Below, in pieces: positions 55,948-64,000 of a stretch of DNA of 64,000 nt. This stretch comes from Methyloversatilis thermotolerans (lineage in GTDB: Bacteria; Pseudomonadota; Gammaproteobacteria; Burkholderiales; Rhodocyclaceae). The notes below the pieces were generated by a model that was given only the letters and a program-made list of their open reading frames with translations, was not told the DNA's origin and did no database searches. Position numbers and translations under genes: made by a program. Position 1 is the stretch's first letter. The number at the start of each line of letters is the position of its first letter. Location of the stretch: contig NZ_KB889967.1 in the NCBI RefSeq assembly GCF_000372885.1, positions 186,001 through 250,000 on the forward strand. The letters are read 5' to 3'.

Positions 55948-56742
55948 TCAGCCGTGTGCGCGGCCGTCCGGCATCCGCGTGCCGTGAGCCGACCGATCGG
56001 CCAGGCTCACCACACTCCCGACGACGACGATGGCCGGGCTGCCCAGCCCCTGAGCCTGCACCTGTTGCGGCAGGTCGGCCAGCGTCGCGATGACCGAACG
56101 CTGATCCGCGCGCGTGCCGTTCTGTATCGCGCAGGCCGGCGTATCCGGCGCCAGGCCGCCCGCCCGCAGCGCGGCGCAGATGTGCGCAAGGCGACGCATG
56201 CCCATGTAGATCACCAGCGTGTTGCCGGTACGCGCCAGCGCCGTCCAGTCCGGTTCGCGTGCGCTTCCGCCGTCCTCGCGCGCGTGGCCGGTGACCAGTG
56301 TCACGCCGCAGGCGTGATCGCGATGGGTGAGCGGAATGCCCAGCGTGGCGGGGACCGCGACGCCGGATGACATGCCGCCGATCACTTCGTGGGCGACGCC
56401 AGCGCCGCGCAGCGCTTCGACTTCCTCGCCGCCACGCCCGAACACGAAGGGATTGCCGCCCTTTACCCGTCCGACCACGCGCCCGTGACGGGCATACCTC
56501 ACCATCAATCGCTCGATGAAGGCTTGCGGCGTGCTGCGGCAACCGCCGCGCTTCCCCACCCGCACGATGCGTGCATCGGCGCGCGCGTGGGCCAGTATCG
56601 CCGGATCGACCAGGTCGTCGACCAGCAGCACGTCGCAGGCGCCGAGCGCCCGCACCGCCTTCAGTGTCAGCAGTTCCGGATCACCCGGCCCGGCGCCGAT
56701 CAGATAGACCTTGCCGCCCGCTCTGCAATCAAGTGTGTTCAT
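55948..56742 (-). CDS. cobA: Uroporphyrinogen-III C-methyltransferase CobA (SUMT)
   Basis: Methylates uroporphyrinogen III twice to precorrin-2, for siroheme (and cobalamin). About 264 residues of the stand-alone single-domain type; GKVYLIGAGPGDPELLTLKA is the SAM-site start. The usual RLKGGDPFVFGRGGEE reads GRVKGGNPFVFGRGGEE here, with Asn in place of Asp, and the loop normally PGxTSA reads GGMSSG. The C-terminal LGIPLTHRDHACGVTLVTGH resembles the forms found with nitrate/nitrite assimilation genes. The start is ATG 56742; an ATG three codons earlier (56751) is an alternative. Divergent from the TetR gene. Confidence 0.9.
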   Translation of the reverse strand: MNTLDCRAGGKVYLIGAGPGDPELLTLKAVRALGACDVLLVDDLVDPAILAHARADARIVRVGKRGGCRSTPQAFIERLMVRYARHGRVVGRVKGGNPFVFGRGGEEVEALRGAGVAHEVIGGMSSGVAVPATLGIPLTHRDHACGVTLVTGHAREDGGSAREPDWTALARTGNTLVIYMGMRRLAHICAALRAGGLAPDTPACAIQNGTRADQRSVIATLADLPQQVQAQGLGSPAIVVVGSVVSLADRSAHGTRMPDGRAHG

Positions 56743-56935
56743 GGTGGGCATTCTGCAAGACCGATGCCAGCCATGGATCCGCGGCTTCGGGGGCACGGAA
56801 TCCGGCTCCTGCAAGCCATCCCGGGACGGAGTGCCGAGTCCTCCTGCGCGATTCCGGCGACCGTGAATGTGCGCGATTGCACCGTGCTGGTGCGTAAGCT
56901 TGCCGTATGCGCGCGGTGCTACAGTGGGCCGTGTG

Positions 56936-57667
56936 TCCGTGCCCCCGACGCCTGCCGTGTCCGAACCGCTCACCAGGAATGATCCGACCGCACGCCCTCG
57001 CAGCCGTGGCGATGCGCGCGCGCGCATCTTTTCGGCCGCCGGGAGACTGTTTGCCGAACAGGGTTTTTCCGCCACTTCGATGCGCATGATCGCGGCCGAG
57101 GCCGATGTGCCGCTGGCCTCGATCAACTATCACTTCGGCTCCAAGCGCGAACTGATGGAAGCGGTCTATCGTCATGTATTCGGCGGGCCGGAATTCGGTC
57201 CGTCCTATCTCGACAGACTGGACCGCGAAGTGGCGGCCAGTGGCCAGCCGCTGCCGCTGGAGCGCGTCGTCGACACCCTGATCGAGTCGGTGTGCCGGCT
57301 CGCCCGTCGCGAAAGTCTTGCCGGGCCGGTGTTCCGTCGATTGATCGGTCGAGCCTGTTTCGAGTCCGATGTGGACACTCTGCCGCCGGCCTTCGCGCGC
57401 ACCATGGACTGGTATCTGCGCGCCCTGCAGCGGGCGCTGCCGGACACGCCCGAAAACGAACTTCGTTGCCGCCTGCATTTTTCTGTGGGCGTGATCGCCT
57501 ATCTGCTGGCCGGTCGCGACGTGATGCATCTGCTCGACCATTGCCAGCCGTGTGCCGCCGATGGAGAGTCGCTGTTGCGGGTGCTGACGCCCTTTGTCGT
57601 CGCCGGCTTCCGGGCGCCGCCCGCACAGTCCGTGTCGCCCAGCTCCGGCCGGGAGCAGGCATGCTGA
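56936..57667 (+). CDS. TetR-family transcriptional regulator
   Basis: Repressor-type regulator of about 243 residues. The N-terminal DNA-binding domain is clear (about 27-75: ARARIFSAAGRLFAEQGFSA, TSMRMIAAEADVPLASINYH, FGSKRELMEAVYRHVF). The C-terminal ligand domain (to about 220) is TetR_C-like, with LRCRLHFSVGVIAYLLAGRD. The true start is uncertain: GTG 56936 is proposed, and the frame is open to 56867. It overlaps the next gene by seven bases, so the two should be coupled; it could control that gene, cobA, or itself. Ligand unknown. Confidence 0.82.
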   Translation, partial: SVPPTPAVSEPLTRNDPTARPRSRGDARARIFSAAGRLFAEQGFSATSMRMIAAEADVPLASINYHFGSKRELMEAVYRHVFGGPEFGPSYLDRLDREVAASGQPLPLERVVDTLIESVCRLARRESLAGPVFRRLIGRACFESDVDTLPPAFARTMDWYLRALQRALPDTPENELRCRLHFSVGVIAYLLAGRDVMHLLDHCQPCAADGESLLRVLTPFVVAGFRAPPAQSVSPSSGREQAC

Positions 57668-58527
57668 GCGTGCTGGCCTGGAGCACGACCTTCGCGGTAC
57701 TCGTGCTGGTCGCCCTGCTTCTGATCGATCTGCAACCGGTGAAGAAGCGGGCACCTCTGAACCAGGCACAGCAGGCGCTGCTCGACGGCGAGCGCCTGCA
57801 TCGCCTGCTGCATGCCCTTCAGCAGCACCGCGGCATGAGTGTCGCCTGCCTGGCCGGAGACGAAGGTTTCGTCCCCGGGACGAGAGAAAGGCGGCGACTG
57901 GTCGAACTTCTGCTCAGCGAGCTGGAACAGCAGATCGGGTCGCAGATTGTCTGGTGCGCGAGCGAGGAGCTGGCGCAGACCAGGACGCAGTGGCGTGAGC
58001 TGTGTCTTTTGCTGGACGCGCAGCCCGCCGCGCTGGGCGTTGATGAGACGATCAATCGTCACAGCCTTCTTGTAGCCCGTGTTCTGGGCTGGAAGTCCGC
58101 GCTGGCGCGCCGCTGCATTGCGCCGGTGATCGGTGAAGAACTGCAGCCGCTGCTCAGGACCTGGTCGGATACCCTGCCGGCGCTGACCGAGGTGCTCGGG
58201 CAGGCGAGGGCGGTCGGCAGTGCCGTGGCCGTGCGTGGCGTGTGTTCCACCCCCGAGCGCATGCGGCTGGTCGCATTGTCCACCCGCGCCGAGGCGCTGA
58301 TGCAGCAGGCCATCATGGATGTACCGCGCCTGCCGGGCGCATTGCCCGCTACCGAAAGAGTGGTGGGGCTGCTCGGTCTGTTGCGTGGCGATGCAGCCAT
58401 GGGCACGCAGTTCGCCCCGGGGGCGGAGGCCTACTTCGATGAAGCGACCGGCGCCATCGATGCGGTCTATGCATGGATGAAGGTGTGCGAGGACACGCTG
58501 CGCCACGCGATGTCCGGCACGCCCTGA
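57661..58527 (+). CDS. Membrane-anchored protein with NIT-like segment
   Basis: A 288-residue protein with one N-terminal membrane helix (MLSVLAWSTTFAVLVLVALL, LIDLQ) and a helical body. The stretch RLLHALQQHRGMSVACLAGD resembles the start of nitrate/nitrite-sensing (NIT) domains (ALQ-x2-RG pattern), and the later helices (STRAEALMQQAIMD and onward) are compatible with a sensory helical bundle. There is no output domain (no HAMP, kinase or MA part), so if it senses a ligand it must pass the signal to another protein. Encoded with the TetR gene (seven-base overlap). NIT assignment is tentative. Confidence 0.6.
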   Translation: MLSVLAWSTTFAVLVLVALLLIDLQPVKKRAPLNQAQQALLDGERLHRLLHALQQHRGMSVACLAGDEGFVPGTRERRRLVELLLSELEQQIGSQIVWCASEELAQTRTQWRELCLLLDAQPAALGVDETINRHSLLVARVLGWKSALARRCIAPVIGEELQPLLRTWSDTLPALTEVLGQARAVGSAVAVRGVCSTPERMRLVALSTRAEALMQQAIMDVPRLPGALPATERVVGLLGLLRGDAAMGTQFAPGAEAYFDEATGAIDAVYAWMKVCEDTLRHAMSGTP

Positions 58528-58571
58528 GCGCTCTTTCCCGACCGCGCCGGCGCGCACAGCGCTCACGCCGT

Positions 58572-60926
58572 TCAGGCCATCCCGGCGACGTGCGGCCGGA
58601 TGCGCGCGCGCAGTCGCCGGGCCGCCTCCACCATGTTTTCCAGAGCGGCATGCACTTCCGGCCAGCCGCGCGTCTTCAGGCCGCAGTCCGGATTCACCCA
58701 CAGCCGGTCGGCAGGGATGACGGCAGCCGCCTTGTCCATCAGCCGCGCCATGTCGTCGACCGACGGCACGCGTGGTGAATGGATGTCATAGACACCTGGA
58801 CCGATTTCGTTCGGATAGGCGAAGTGGCCGAAGCCCTGCAGCAGTTCCATGTCGGAGCGGCTGGTTTCTATCGTGATCACGTCGGCGTCCATGGCGGCGA
58901 TGTCCGGCAGGATGTCGTTGAATTCCGAATAGCACATATGGGTGTGGATCTGCGTATCGTCGCGCACGCCGCTGGCAGCGATGCGGAAGGCGCGCGTGGC
59001 CCACTGCAGGTATGCGTGCCACGCGGCGTGGCGCAGCGGCAGACCTTCGCGGATGGCCGGTTCATCGATCTGGATGACGGCGATGCCGGCCCGCTCAAGA
59101 TCCACCACCTCGTCGCGTATCGCCAGCGCGATCTGCAGCGCGGTGGTCGAGCGCGGCTGGTCGTCGCGCACGAAGGACCATTGCAGGAGGGTGACCGGAC
59201 CGGTGAGCATGCCCTTCATCGGCCGGTCGGTCAGGCCCTGGGCGTAGCGGGTCCAGTCCACCGTCATCGGCGCCGGCCGTGACACGTCGCCGAACAGCAC
59301 CGGCGGCTTGACGCAGCGCGAACCGTAGGACTGCACCCAGCCGTTGGCGGTGAATGCGAACCCCGAAAGCTGTTCGCCGAAATACTCCACCATGTCGTTG
59401 CGTTCCGCTTCGCCGTGCACCAGCACGTCCAGCCCCAGCCGCTCCTGCACGCGCACCACCTGCTCGATCTCGCTGCGCATCCGCGCGCGATAGGCTTCGG
59501 CATCGAGCTCGCCGCGCTTGTATGCGGCGCGCGCGGCGCGGATTTCGCGCGTCTGCGGGAAGGATCCGATGGTGGTGGTCGGGAAAGCGGGCAGATTCAG
59601 CCGTGCGCGCTGCCGGATCTGACGGTGGAAGAAGGCCGAACGGCGTTCGTCGGCGTCGGCCGGCAGCGCTTCGATGCGCGCCGCCACTTCGCGGTTGCGC
59701 ACGCGCGGGCTGGCCGCTCTCGCCGCCAGCGCCTGGCGCGCCTCGTCCAGTTCGAAGCGCACCGCATCGTCGCCTTCGGACAGCGCGCATTTCAGGATGT
59801 GCAGCTCAGTCAGCTTTTCGCGTGCGCCGGCCAGCCAGGATGCGAGTTCGGCATCGAGTGCAGCGTCGGCGGACAGCGACATCGGCACATGCAGCAGCGA
59901 GCACGACGCCGACACCCACAGATCCTGGCGCTGCTGGAGCGCAGGCCGCAGCAGCGCCAGCGCGCGGTCGAGGTCGGCGCGCCAGATGTTGCGGCCATCG
60001 ATGATGCCGAGCGACAGGGTGCGGTGCGGCGGCAGCCGGTCCAGCACTTCGGCCACTTCATGCGCTGCGCGCACCGCGTCGATATGCAGGCCGGACACCG
60101 GCAGCGCGCAGGCCAGCTTGAGATTGTCCTCCAGCGGCGAAAAATAGCTGGCGAGCAGTATCGATACACCGCAATGTTCGAACTGCCGGTAGGCGTGTTC
60201 GAAGCCGCGACGCCAGTTGTCCGGCAGATCCAGCCCGAGCACCGGTTCATCCATCTGCACCCAGCGCACGCCGGCTTCGTGCAGCCGGTTCAGCAGCACC
60301 TGGTAGGCGGGCAGCAGCGCGTCGAGCAGGGCCAGCCGGTCGAAGCCGGCCTCGGTGGACTTGCCCAGCCACAGGAAGCTGAGCGGACCGATGAGCACCA
60401 CCTTGGGAGTATGGCCCAGCGCCACAGCTTCGGCGACTTCCGACAGCAGCCGCGCCGATTCGAGGCGGAAGCGGGTGTCGCGCGCGAACTCGGGTACCAG
60501 GTAGTGGTAGTTCGTATCGAACCACTTGGTCATTTCCAGCGCCGGCTGGCCGCCAGCGGCGCCCGCCGCTCCGCCGTGGTCCACGCGATGCGGCGGGCAG
60601 CAGGCCGCCGCCCCGGCGGCGACGCCCCGGGCCATGGCGAAGCCGCGCACCAGATCCGGCTGGCTGGCGGTGAAGGCGAAGCGCGCCGGTTCGCAACCGA
60701 ACATCAGGATGTGGTTCAGCACCTGGTCGTAGAAGGCGAAGTCGCCGACAGTGACGAAATCCAGTCCGCTGTCGTGCTGCAGTTTCCAGTGCTGGCGGCG
60801 CAGTTCGCGACCGCAGGTCTCCAGCGCCTCCAGCGTCGACTCGCCGCGCCAGTAGCGCTCCAGCGCCGCTTTCAGTTCGCGTTGCTGGCCGATGCGCGGG
60901 AAACCGAGAACATGAGTTCGAATCAT
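58572..60926 (-). CDS. metE: Cobalamin-independent methionine synthase MetE
   Basis: Transfers the methyl group of 5-methyltetrahydropteroyltri-glutamate to homocysteine without B12, with a zinc ion. About 784 residues, near the usual 750-760 plus an insertion. The C-terminal catalytic domain shows [20 protein letters not shown], the zinc ligands in [10 protein letters not shown] and the late [17 protein letters not shown] Gly/Ala-rich insert with CCPPH lies before [17 protein letters not shown] (about residues 101-131). ATG 60926 is preferred since CAAGG lies seven bases upstream; ATG 60932 is too close to it. Divergent from metR. Confidence 0.96.
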   Translation of the reverse strand: MIRTHVLGFPRIGQQRELKAALERYWRGESTLEALETCGRELRRQHWKLQHDSGLDFVTVGDFAFYDQVLNHILMFGCEPARFAFTASQPDLVRGFAMARGVAAGAAACCPPHRVDHGGAAGAAGGQPALEMTKWFDTNYHYLVPEFARDTRFRLESARLLSEVAEAVALGHTPKVVLIGPLSFLWLGKSTEAGFDRLALLDALLPAYQVLLNRLHEAGVRWVQMDEPVLGLDLPDNWRRGFEHAYRQFEHCGVSILLASYFSPLEDNLKLACALPVSGLHIDAVRAAHEVAEVLDRLPPHRTLSLGIIDGRNIWRADLDRALALLRPALQQRQDLWVSASCSLLHVPMSLSADAALDAELASWLAGAREKLTELHILKCALSEGDDAVRFELDEARQALAARAASPRVRNREVAARIEALPADADERRSAFFHRQIRQRARLNLPAFPTTTIGSFPQTREIRAARAAYKRGELDAEAYRARMRSEIEQVVRVQERLGLDVLVHGEAERNDMVEYFGEQLSGFAFTANGWVQSYGSRCVKPPVLFGDVSRPAPMTVDWTRYAQGLTDRPMKGMLTGPVTLLQWSFVRDDQPRSTTALQIALAIRDEVVDLERAGIAVIQIDEPAIREGLPLRHAAWHAYLQWATRAFRIAASGVRDDTQIHTHMCYSEFNDILPDIAAMDADVITIETSRSDMELLQGFGHFAYPNEIGPGVYDIHSPRVPSVDDMARLMDKAAAVIPADRLWVNPDCGLKTRGWPEVHAALENMVEAARRLRARIRPHVAGMA

Positions 60927-60950
60927 GATCAATGCCTTGCTCTATGAATT

Positions 60951-60964
60951 GAACTTGTATGTTC
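60951..60964. repeat. GAAC-N6-GTTC inverted repeat before metE
   Basis: GAAC (60951-60954) and GTTC (60961-60964), six bases apart, lie 25 bases upstream of the metE start in the metE/metR intergenic region. It is shorter than the MetR box at 61009-61025 and could be a second weaker operator half; alone it would not be distinctive. Confidence 0.35.
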
Positions 60965-61008
60965 GGCATTCAGGCTTCACAATTCAAACGAAAGTTTTTC
61001 CGGATTTG

Positions 61009-61025
61009 CATGAACCAAATTCATG
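61009..61025. promoter_or_regulatory. MetR operator in the metE/metR gap
   Basis: CATGAA-CCAAA-TTCATG, a perfect 6-bp inverted repeat with a 5-base centre, contains the MetR consensus TGAA-N5-TTCA exactly. It lies between the divergent metE and metR genes and ends one base before the proposed metR ATG at 61027, a position suited to activation of metE and repression of metR. Confidence 0.8.
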
Positions 61026-61026
61026 A

Positions 61027-61968
61027 ATGGCAGACCTCATGTCCCACTCTCCGCTTGAACTGCGCCATCTGCGCACGCTGCACGCGCTGCGCGACAGCGG
61101 CAGTCTGTCGCGCGCGGCGCAACTGCTCAATCTGACGCAGTCCGCGCTGTCGCATCAGATGAAGGGGCTGGAGGATCACTACGGCGGCGCGCTGTTCGAA
61201 CGCAAGTCCTCGCCGCTCGCCTTCACCGCCGCCGGCCAGCGCCTGCTCGAACTGGCCGACGCACTGTTGCCGCTGGTGGCCCATGCCGAGCGCGACGTCG
61301 CGCGCCGGGTGCAGGGGGCGGCCGGCAGCCTGCGCATCGCGGTCGAATGCCATACCTGCTTCGACTGGCTCATGCCGGCCATGGATGCGTTGCGCGCCGC
61401 CTGGCCGGAAGTGGAGCTGGACATCGTGTCGGGTTTCCACGCCGATCCGGTCGGCCTGCTGCATCAGGACCGCGCCGACCTGGCCATCGTGTCGGAAGCG
61501 ACCGAGGGCGAGAACGGCGTGAGCTTCGAGCCGCTGTTTGCGTTCGAAATCGTCGCCGTGCTGCCGCTCGGTCACGCCCTGCTCGCACGCCCCTGGCTGG
61601 CCGCCGCCGACTTCGCCGGGCACACGCTGATCACCTATCCGGTGCCGGACGACATGCTCGATCTGGTGCGTCGCGTGCTGCGCCCGGCCGGCATCGCGCC
61701 GGCCCGCCGCACCACCGAACTGACGGTAGCCATGCTGCAACTGGTGGCGAGTGGCCGCGGTCTGGCAGCTCTGCCGCTGTGGGCGGTCAAGAGCTATCTG
61801 GATCGCGGCTATGTCGCCAGCCAGCGCATCGGTGAGCAGGGACTGACCGGCGAACTGTTCGCGGCCGTGCCGGACAGGCTGGCCGGGCGGCCCTATGTCG
61901 CGGAATTTCTGCGTCTCATGCGCGAGACTTCGCTGCTGCAGTTGTCGGGCGTGCGCCGCATAGTGTGA
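61027..61968 (+). CDS. metR: LysR-type regulator MetR
   Basis: MetR activates metE in response to homocysteine. The 313-residue LysR-type protein has the N-terminal winged helix (LRHLRTLHALRDSGSLSRAA, QLLNLTQSALSHQMKGLEDH) and an effector domain with IAVECHTCFDWLMPAMDALR, the hallmark of MetR. Divergent from metE with the operator in between. Start uncertain: ATG 61027 is adjacent to the operator, ATG 61042 gives a five-residue shorter protein with a length closer to enteric MetR; neither has a clear ribosome site. Confidence 0.93.
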   Translation: MADLMSHSPLELRHLRTLHALRDSGSLSRAAQLLNLTQSALSHQMKGLEDHYGGALFERKSSPLAFTAAGQRLLELADALLPLVAHAERDVARRVQGAAGSLRIAVECHTCFDWLMPAMDALRAAWPEVELDIVSGFHADPVGLLHQDRADLAIVSEATEGENGVSFEPLFAFEIVAVLPLGHALLARPWLAAADFAGHTLITYPVPDDMLDLVRRVLRPAGIAPARRTTELTVAMLQLVASGRGLAALPLWAVKSYLDRGYVASQRIGEQGLTGELFAAVPDRLAGRPYVAEFLRLMRETSLLQLSGVRRIV

Positions 61969-62053
61969 GGGGCGGCGACGCTACAATCCGCGCCATGCCG
62001 GACGCGTCGCCGCGCACGGCCAGAACGACAACGCAAGGACACGTGCCCGACCC

Positions 62054-62653
62054 ATGCATTTCCTGATAGTGGATGATCACGCGCTGTTCCGCGAAGGGCT
62101 GCGCGCCATGCTGCAAAGTCTGGATCCGGCGCTGGCGGTGACCGAAGCCGACAGTTGCGAAGCCGGCCTCGCGCTGGACGAATCCAGCGATTTCGATCTC
62201 ATCCTGCTCGATCACACATTGCCCGGCATGAATGGCGTACGCGGCGTGCGCGCGTTCCGCCAGCGCTATCCGACCAGTCCGGTGCTGCTGGTGTCGGCCA
62301 GCTATGCCCCGGCGCTGATCGACGACGCACTGACGGCGGGGGCGCGCGGCTTCATTCCCAAGTCGGTGAGCTTCGCCGTCATGCGCGACGCCATCGAACA
62401 GGCTCTGTTGCGCCAGGTGGTGCTCGCCCCGTCCGTCAACGGTCAGAGCGCCCAGCCTCCGGTTGTCCTTACCCCGCGCCAGATGGACGTGCTGCAACTC
62501 ATGCGCGGCGGCCTGACCAACAAGCAGATCGCGCAGGCGCTGGGCAGCAGCGAGTACACCGTGCGTTCGCATGTGTCGGCCATCCTGCAGACGCTGGGCG
62601 TGGATACCCGCACCGCTGCGGTCACCGCCGCCCGCGACAAGGGCCTGATATGA
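62054..62653 (+). CDS. LuxR-type (NarL/FixJ) response regulator
   Basis: Two-component response regulator of 199 residues. The receiver domain (1-120) has the acidic pocket in MHFLIVDDHALFREGLRAML and the phospho-aspartate in DLILLDHTLPGMNGVRG. The C-terminal HTH (about 137-197) reads LTPRQMDVLQLMRGGLTNKQ, IAQALGSSEYTVRSHVSAIL. Its stop overlaps the start of the histidine kinase gene by four bases (ATGA), so the pair should be one system; the input signal is unknown. Confidence 0.92.
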   Translation: MHFLIVDDHALFREGLRAMLQSLDPALAVTEADSCEAGLALDESSDFDLILLDHTLPGMNGVRGVRAFRQRYPTSPVLLVSASYAPALIDDALTAGARGFIPKSVSFAVMRDAIEQALLRQVVLAPSVNGQSAQPPVVLTPRQMDVLQLMRGGLTNKQIAQALGSSEYTVRSHVSAILQTLGVDTRTAAVTAARDKGLI

Positions 62654-64000
62654 GGATGCGGGCATCCGCCGTCCCGGATGCCCGGCTGCTCGCCGAGCAG
62701 GTCGACCTGCTGTACCGGCATGCGCCGTCGATCTACGCCGGCAACGCCTTCGCCGCGACCGGGCTGGCCATCATGCTGTGGTCCTCGGTCGATCAGGCGC
62801 GGCTGCTGGGCTGGCTGACCGCGCTGGCGCTGCTCACGCTGCTGCGCGCGCTGCTGGTGGCGGCGCGGCGCCGTCGACCGGATGCCTGTGACAGCCTGCG
62901 CTGGGCACACCTGTTCGCGACAGGTGCTGCCGCGTCCGGCTGTCTGTGGGGCCTCATGGGCTGGATGTTCTCCGCGCCCGAACCGTTGCAGATGGCGTCG
63001 ACCGGCATCGTGCTGGCCGGCCTGGTGTCGGCGTCGGTGTCCTCGCTGTCGGTGCATTACCCCGCTTACGCGGTGTTCGCGCTGCCCGCCATCCTGCCCA
63101 TCGTCGCGCGCTGCCTGCAGTCGGCTGACGGCTTCATGCGTGGCTTCGCGCTGATAGCGACCGGCTTCCTCGTCATCTGTCTCATTTTCGCCTGGCTCAA
63201 CAACCGTTCGATACGCGCCGCCATCCTGCTGCGCTTCGAAAACCTCGACCTGCTGCGCGAGGTGTCGGCGCAGCGCGAACAGGCGACCGCCGCGCGCGAA
63301 CAGGCGGAACAGGCGAACCTCGCGAAAACCCGCTTCCTGGCCGCCGCCAGCCATGATTTGCGCCAGCCGCTGCAATCGCTGTCGCTGTTCATCGATGCAC
63401 AGGCGCAGGATGCCGACGCGGATCGCATGCACGCGATCAACCGCCGCATGCGCGAGGCGGCCGACGCCATGGGCAAATTGCTGGACGAACTGCTGGATTA
63501 CGCGCGCATCGAGAGCGGTTCGCTGACGCCGACCCTCGCACCGCTTGCATTGCAGGCCTCGTTCGACCGGCTGGCGCGCGAGTTCCAGCCGATTGCCGAA
63601 GCGGCCGGCCTGCGGCTGCGCTTCCGTCCGACGCGCTGCTGGGTGCATACCGATCAGGCCCTGTTCGAACAGATACTGCGCAATCTGGTCGGCAATGCGC
63701 TGCGCTACACCGGGCAGGGCGGCGTCATGGTGGCTTGCCGGCGCCGCGGCGGGCGCTTGCGGGTCGAGGTGCGCGACAGCGGGGTGGGCATTCCGGCTGA
63801 CCGGCTGGACGATGTGTTCAGGGAGTTCTACCAGCTCGGTAATCCGGAACGCGACCGCCGCAAGGGACTGGGCCTCGGGCTGTCCATCGTCGATGGCCTG
63901 GCGCGTGCGCTCGATCACCCGGTCAGCGTGCGCTCGCAGCCGGGGCGCGGTTCGGTGTTTGCGCTCAGTATGCCGCCGGCGCAGGCCCAGGCCAGCGCAG
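62650..64000 (+). CDS. Membrane sensor histidine kinase (cut by window end)
   Basis: The open frame runs from ATG 62650 to the window end (450 codons, no stop). About six membrane helices fill residues 35-195 (e.g. AGNAFAATGLAIMLWSS, LIATGFLVICLIFAWL), so the sensor part is integral to the membrane. A coiled coil (REQATAAREQAEQANLAKTR) leads to the H-box FLAAASHDLRQPLQSL, then NLVGNALRY (N box), DSGVGIPADRLDDVF (G1) and GLGLGLSIVDGLA (G2). A receiver domain may follow outside the window, as is common for this type. Partner of the LuxR-type regulator just upstream. Confidence 0.92.
   Translation, partial: MRMRASAVPDARLLAEQVDLLYRHAPSIYAGNAFAATGLAIMLWSSVDQARLLGWLTALALLTLLRALLVAARRRRPDACDSLRWAHLFATGAAASGCLWGLMGWMFSAPEPLQMASTGIVLAGLVSASVSSLSVHYPAYAVFALPAILPIVARCLQSADGFMRGFALIATGFLVICLIFAWLNNRSIRAAILLRFENLDLLREVSAQREQATAAREQAEQANLAKTRFLAAASHDLRQPLQSLSLFIDAQAQDADADRMHAINRRMREAADAMGKLLDELLDYARIESGSLTPTLAPLALQASFDRLAREFQPIAEAAGLRLRFRPTRCWVHTDQALFEQILRNLVGNALRYTGQGGVMVACRRRGGRLRVEVRDSGVGIPADRLDDVFREFYQLGNPERDRRKGLGLGLSIVDGLARALDHPVSVRSQPGRGSVFALSMPPAQAQASA

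Noticed and set aside
56752-56935. Possible cobalamin riboswitch in the cobA/TetR gap
   Set aside because: Short GC-rich stretches (AATCCGGC, GAGTCCTCCTGC) loosely recall B12-box elements, but on the strand leading to the TetR gene and without the conserved core in order. A covariance search with the cobalamin riboswitch model would settle it.
1-64000. Mobile elements, CRISPR arrays, tRNA or rRNA genes
   Set aside because: I looked for repeat-spacer arrays, transposase-like proteins, terminal inverted repeats and tRNA-like cloverleaf sequences with TTCGA loops and found none I could support.

Overview
The window comes from a GC-rich betaproteobacterium. The order asd-fimV-truA-trpF-trpB-trpA-accD-folC-dedD-cvpA-purF-metZ, the small entericidin-like gene between leuC and leuD, and a FlhF/FleN-type (polar) flagellar set together suggest a Rhodocyclales-like organism, with Methyloversatilis or a relative as my best guess. 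That placement rests on gene order and protein character only. Almost all of the DNA is coding. I see no tRNA, rRNA, insertion sequence, prophage, CRISPR array or origin.

Region 1 (1-25.1 kb) is a flagellar regulon in several blocks. On the plus strand are a DUF3135 gene, flhB and a chemoreceptor gene; then flhA-flhF-fleN-fliA-motC-motD. On the minus strand, flgA and flgM-flgN are read away from the plus-strand flgBCDEFGHIJ operon, and flgKL follow a separate promoter. Accessory genes lie between the blocks: a glycine-zipper protein, a Spy-like lipoprotein and a small winged-helix-like protein. FliA (sigma-28) and its anti-sigma factor FlgM are both here, and flgM has a near-consensus sigma-28 promoter. 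GG-N10-GC sigma-54-type elements lie before flgK, flgA and flgB.

Region 2 (25.1-46.4 kb) is mostly core metabolism on the plus strand: a lipoprotein, an MFS transporter, leuC-(entericidin)-leuD-leuB-asd, fimV, a CbiQ/EcfT-like membrane protein, truA, trpFBA, accD, folC, dedD, cvpA, purF, metZ, ispD and ispF. Many stops and starts overlap (ATGA), which suggests translational coupling. Strong intrinsic terminators follow fimV and purF.

Region 3 (46.4-53.7 kb) is an envelope-related minus-strand block. Two small exported proteins share a cysteine-containing C-terminal motif. A tightly overlapped moxR-DUF58-tgpA-mltB operon follows. A histone-deacetylase-family gene diverges from it.

Region 4 (53.7-64 kb) holds dapA-bamC, a stand-alone cobA (siroheme branch) divergent from a TetR regulator coupled to a membrane protein with a NIT-like segment, the divergent metE/metR pair with a perfect MetR box, and a two-component system (LuxR-type regulator plus histidine kinase) cut by the window end.
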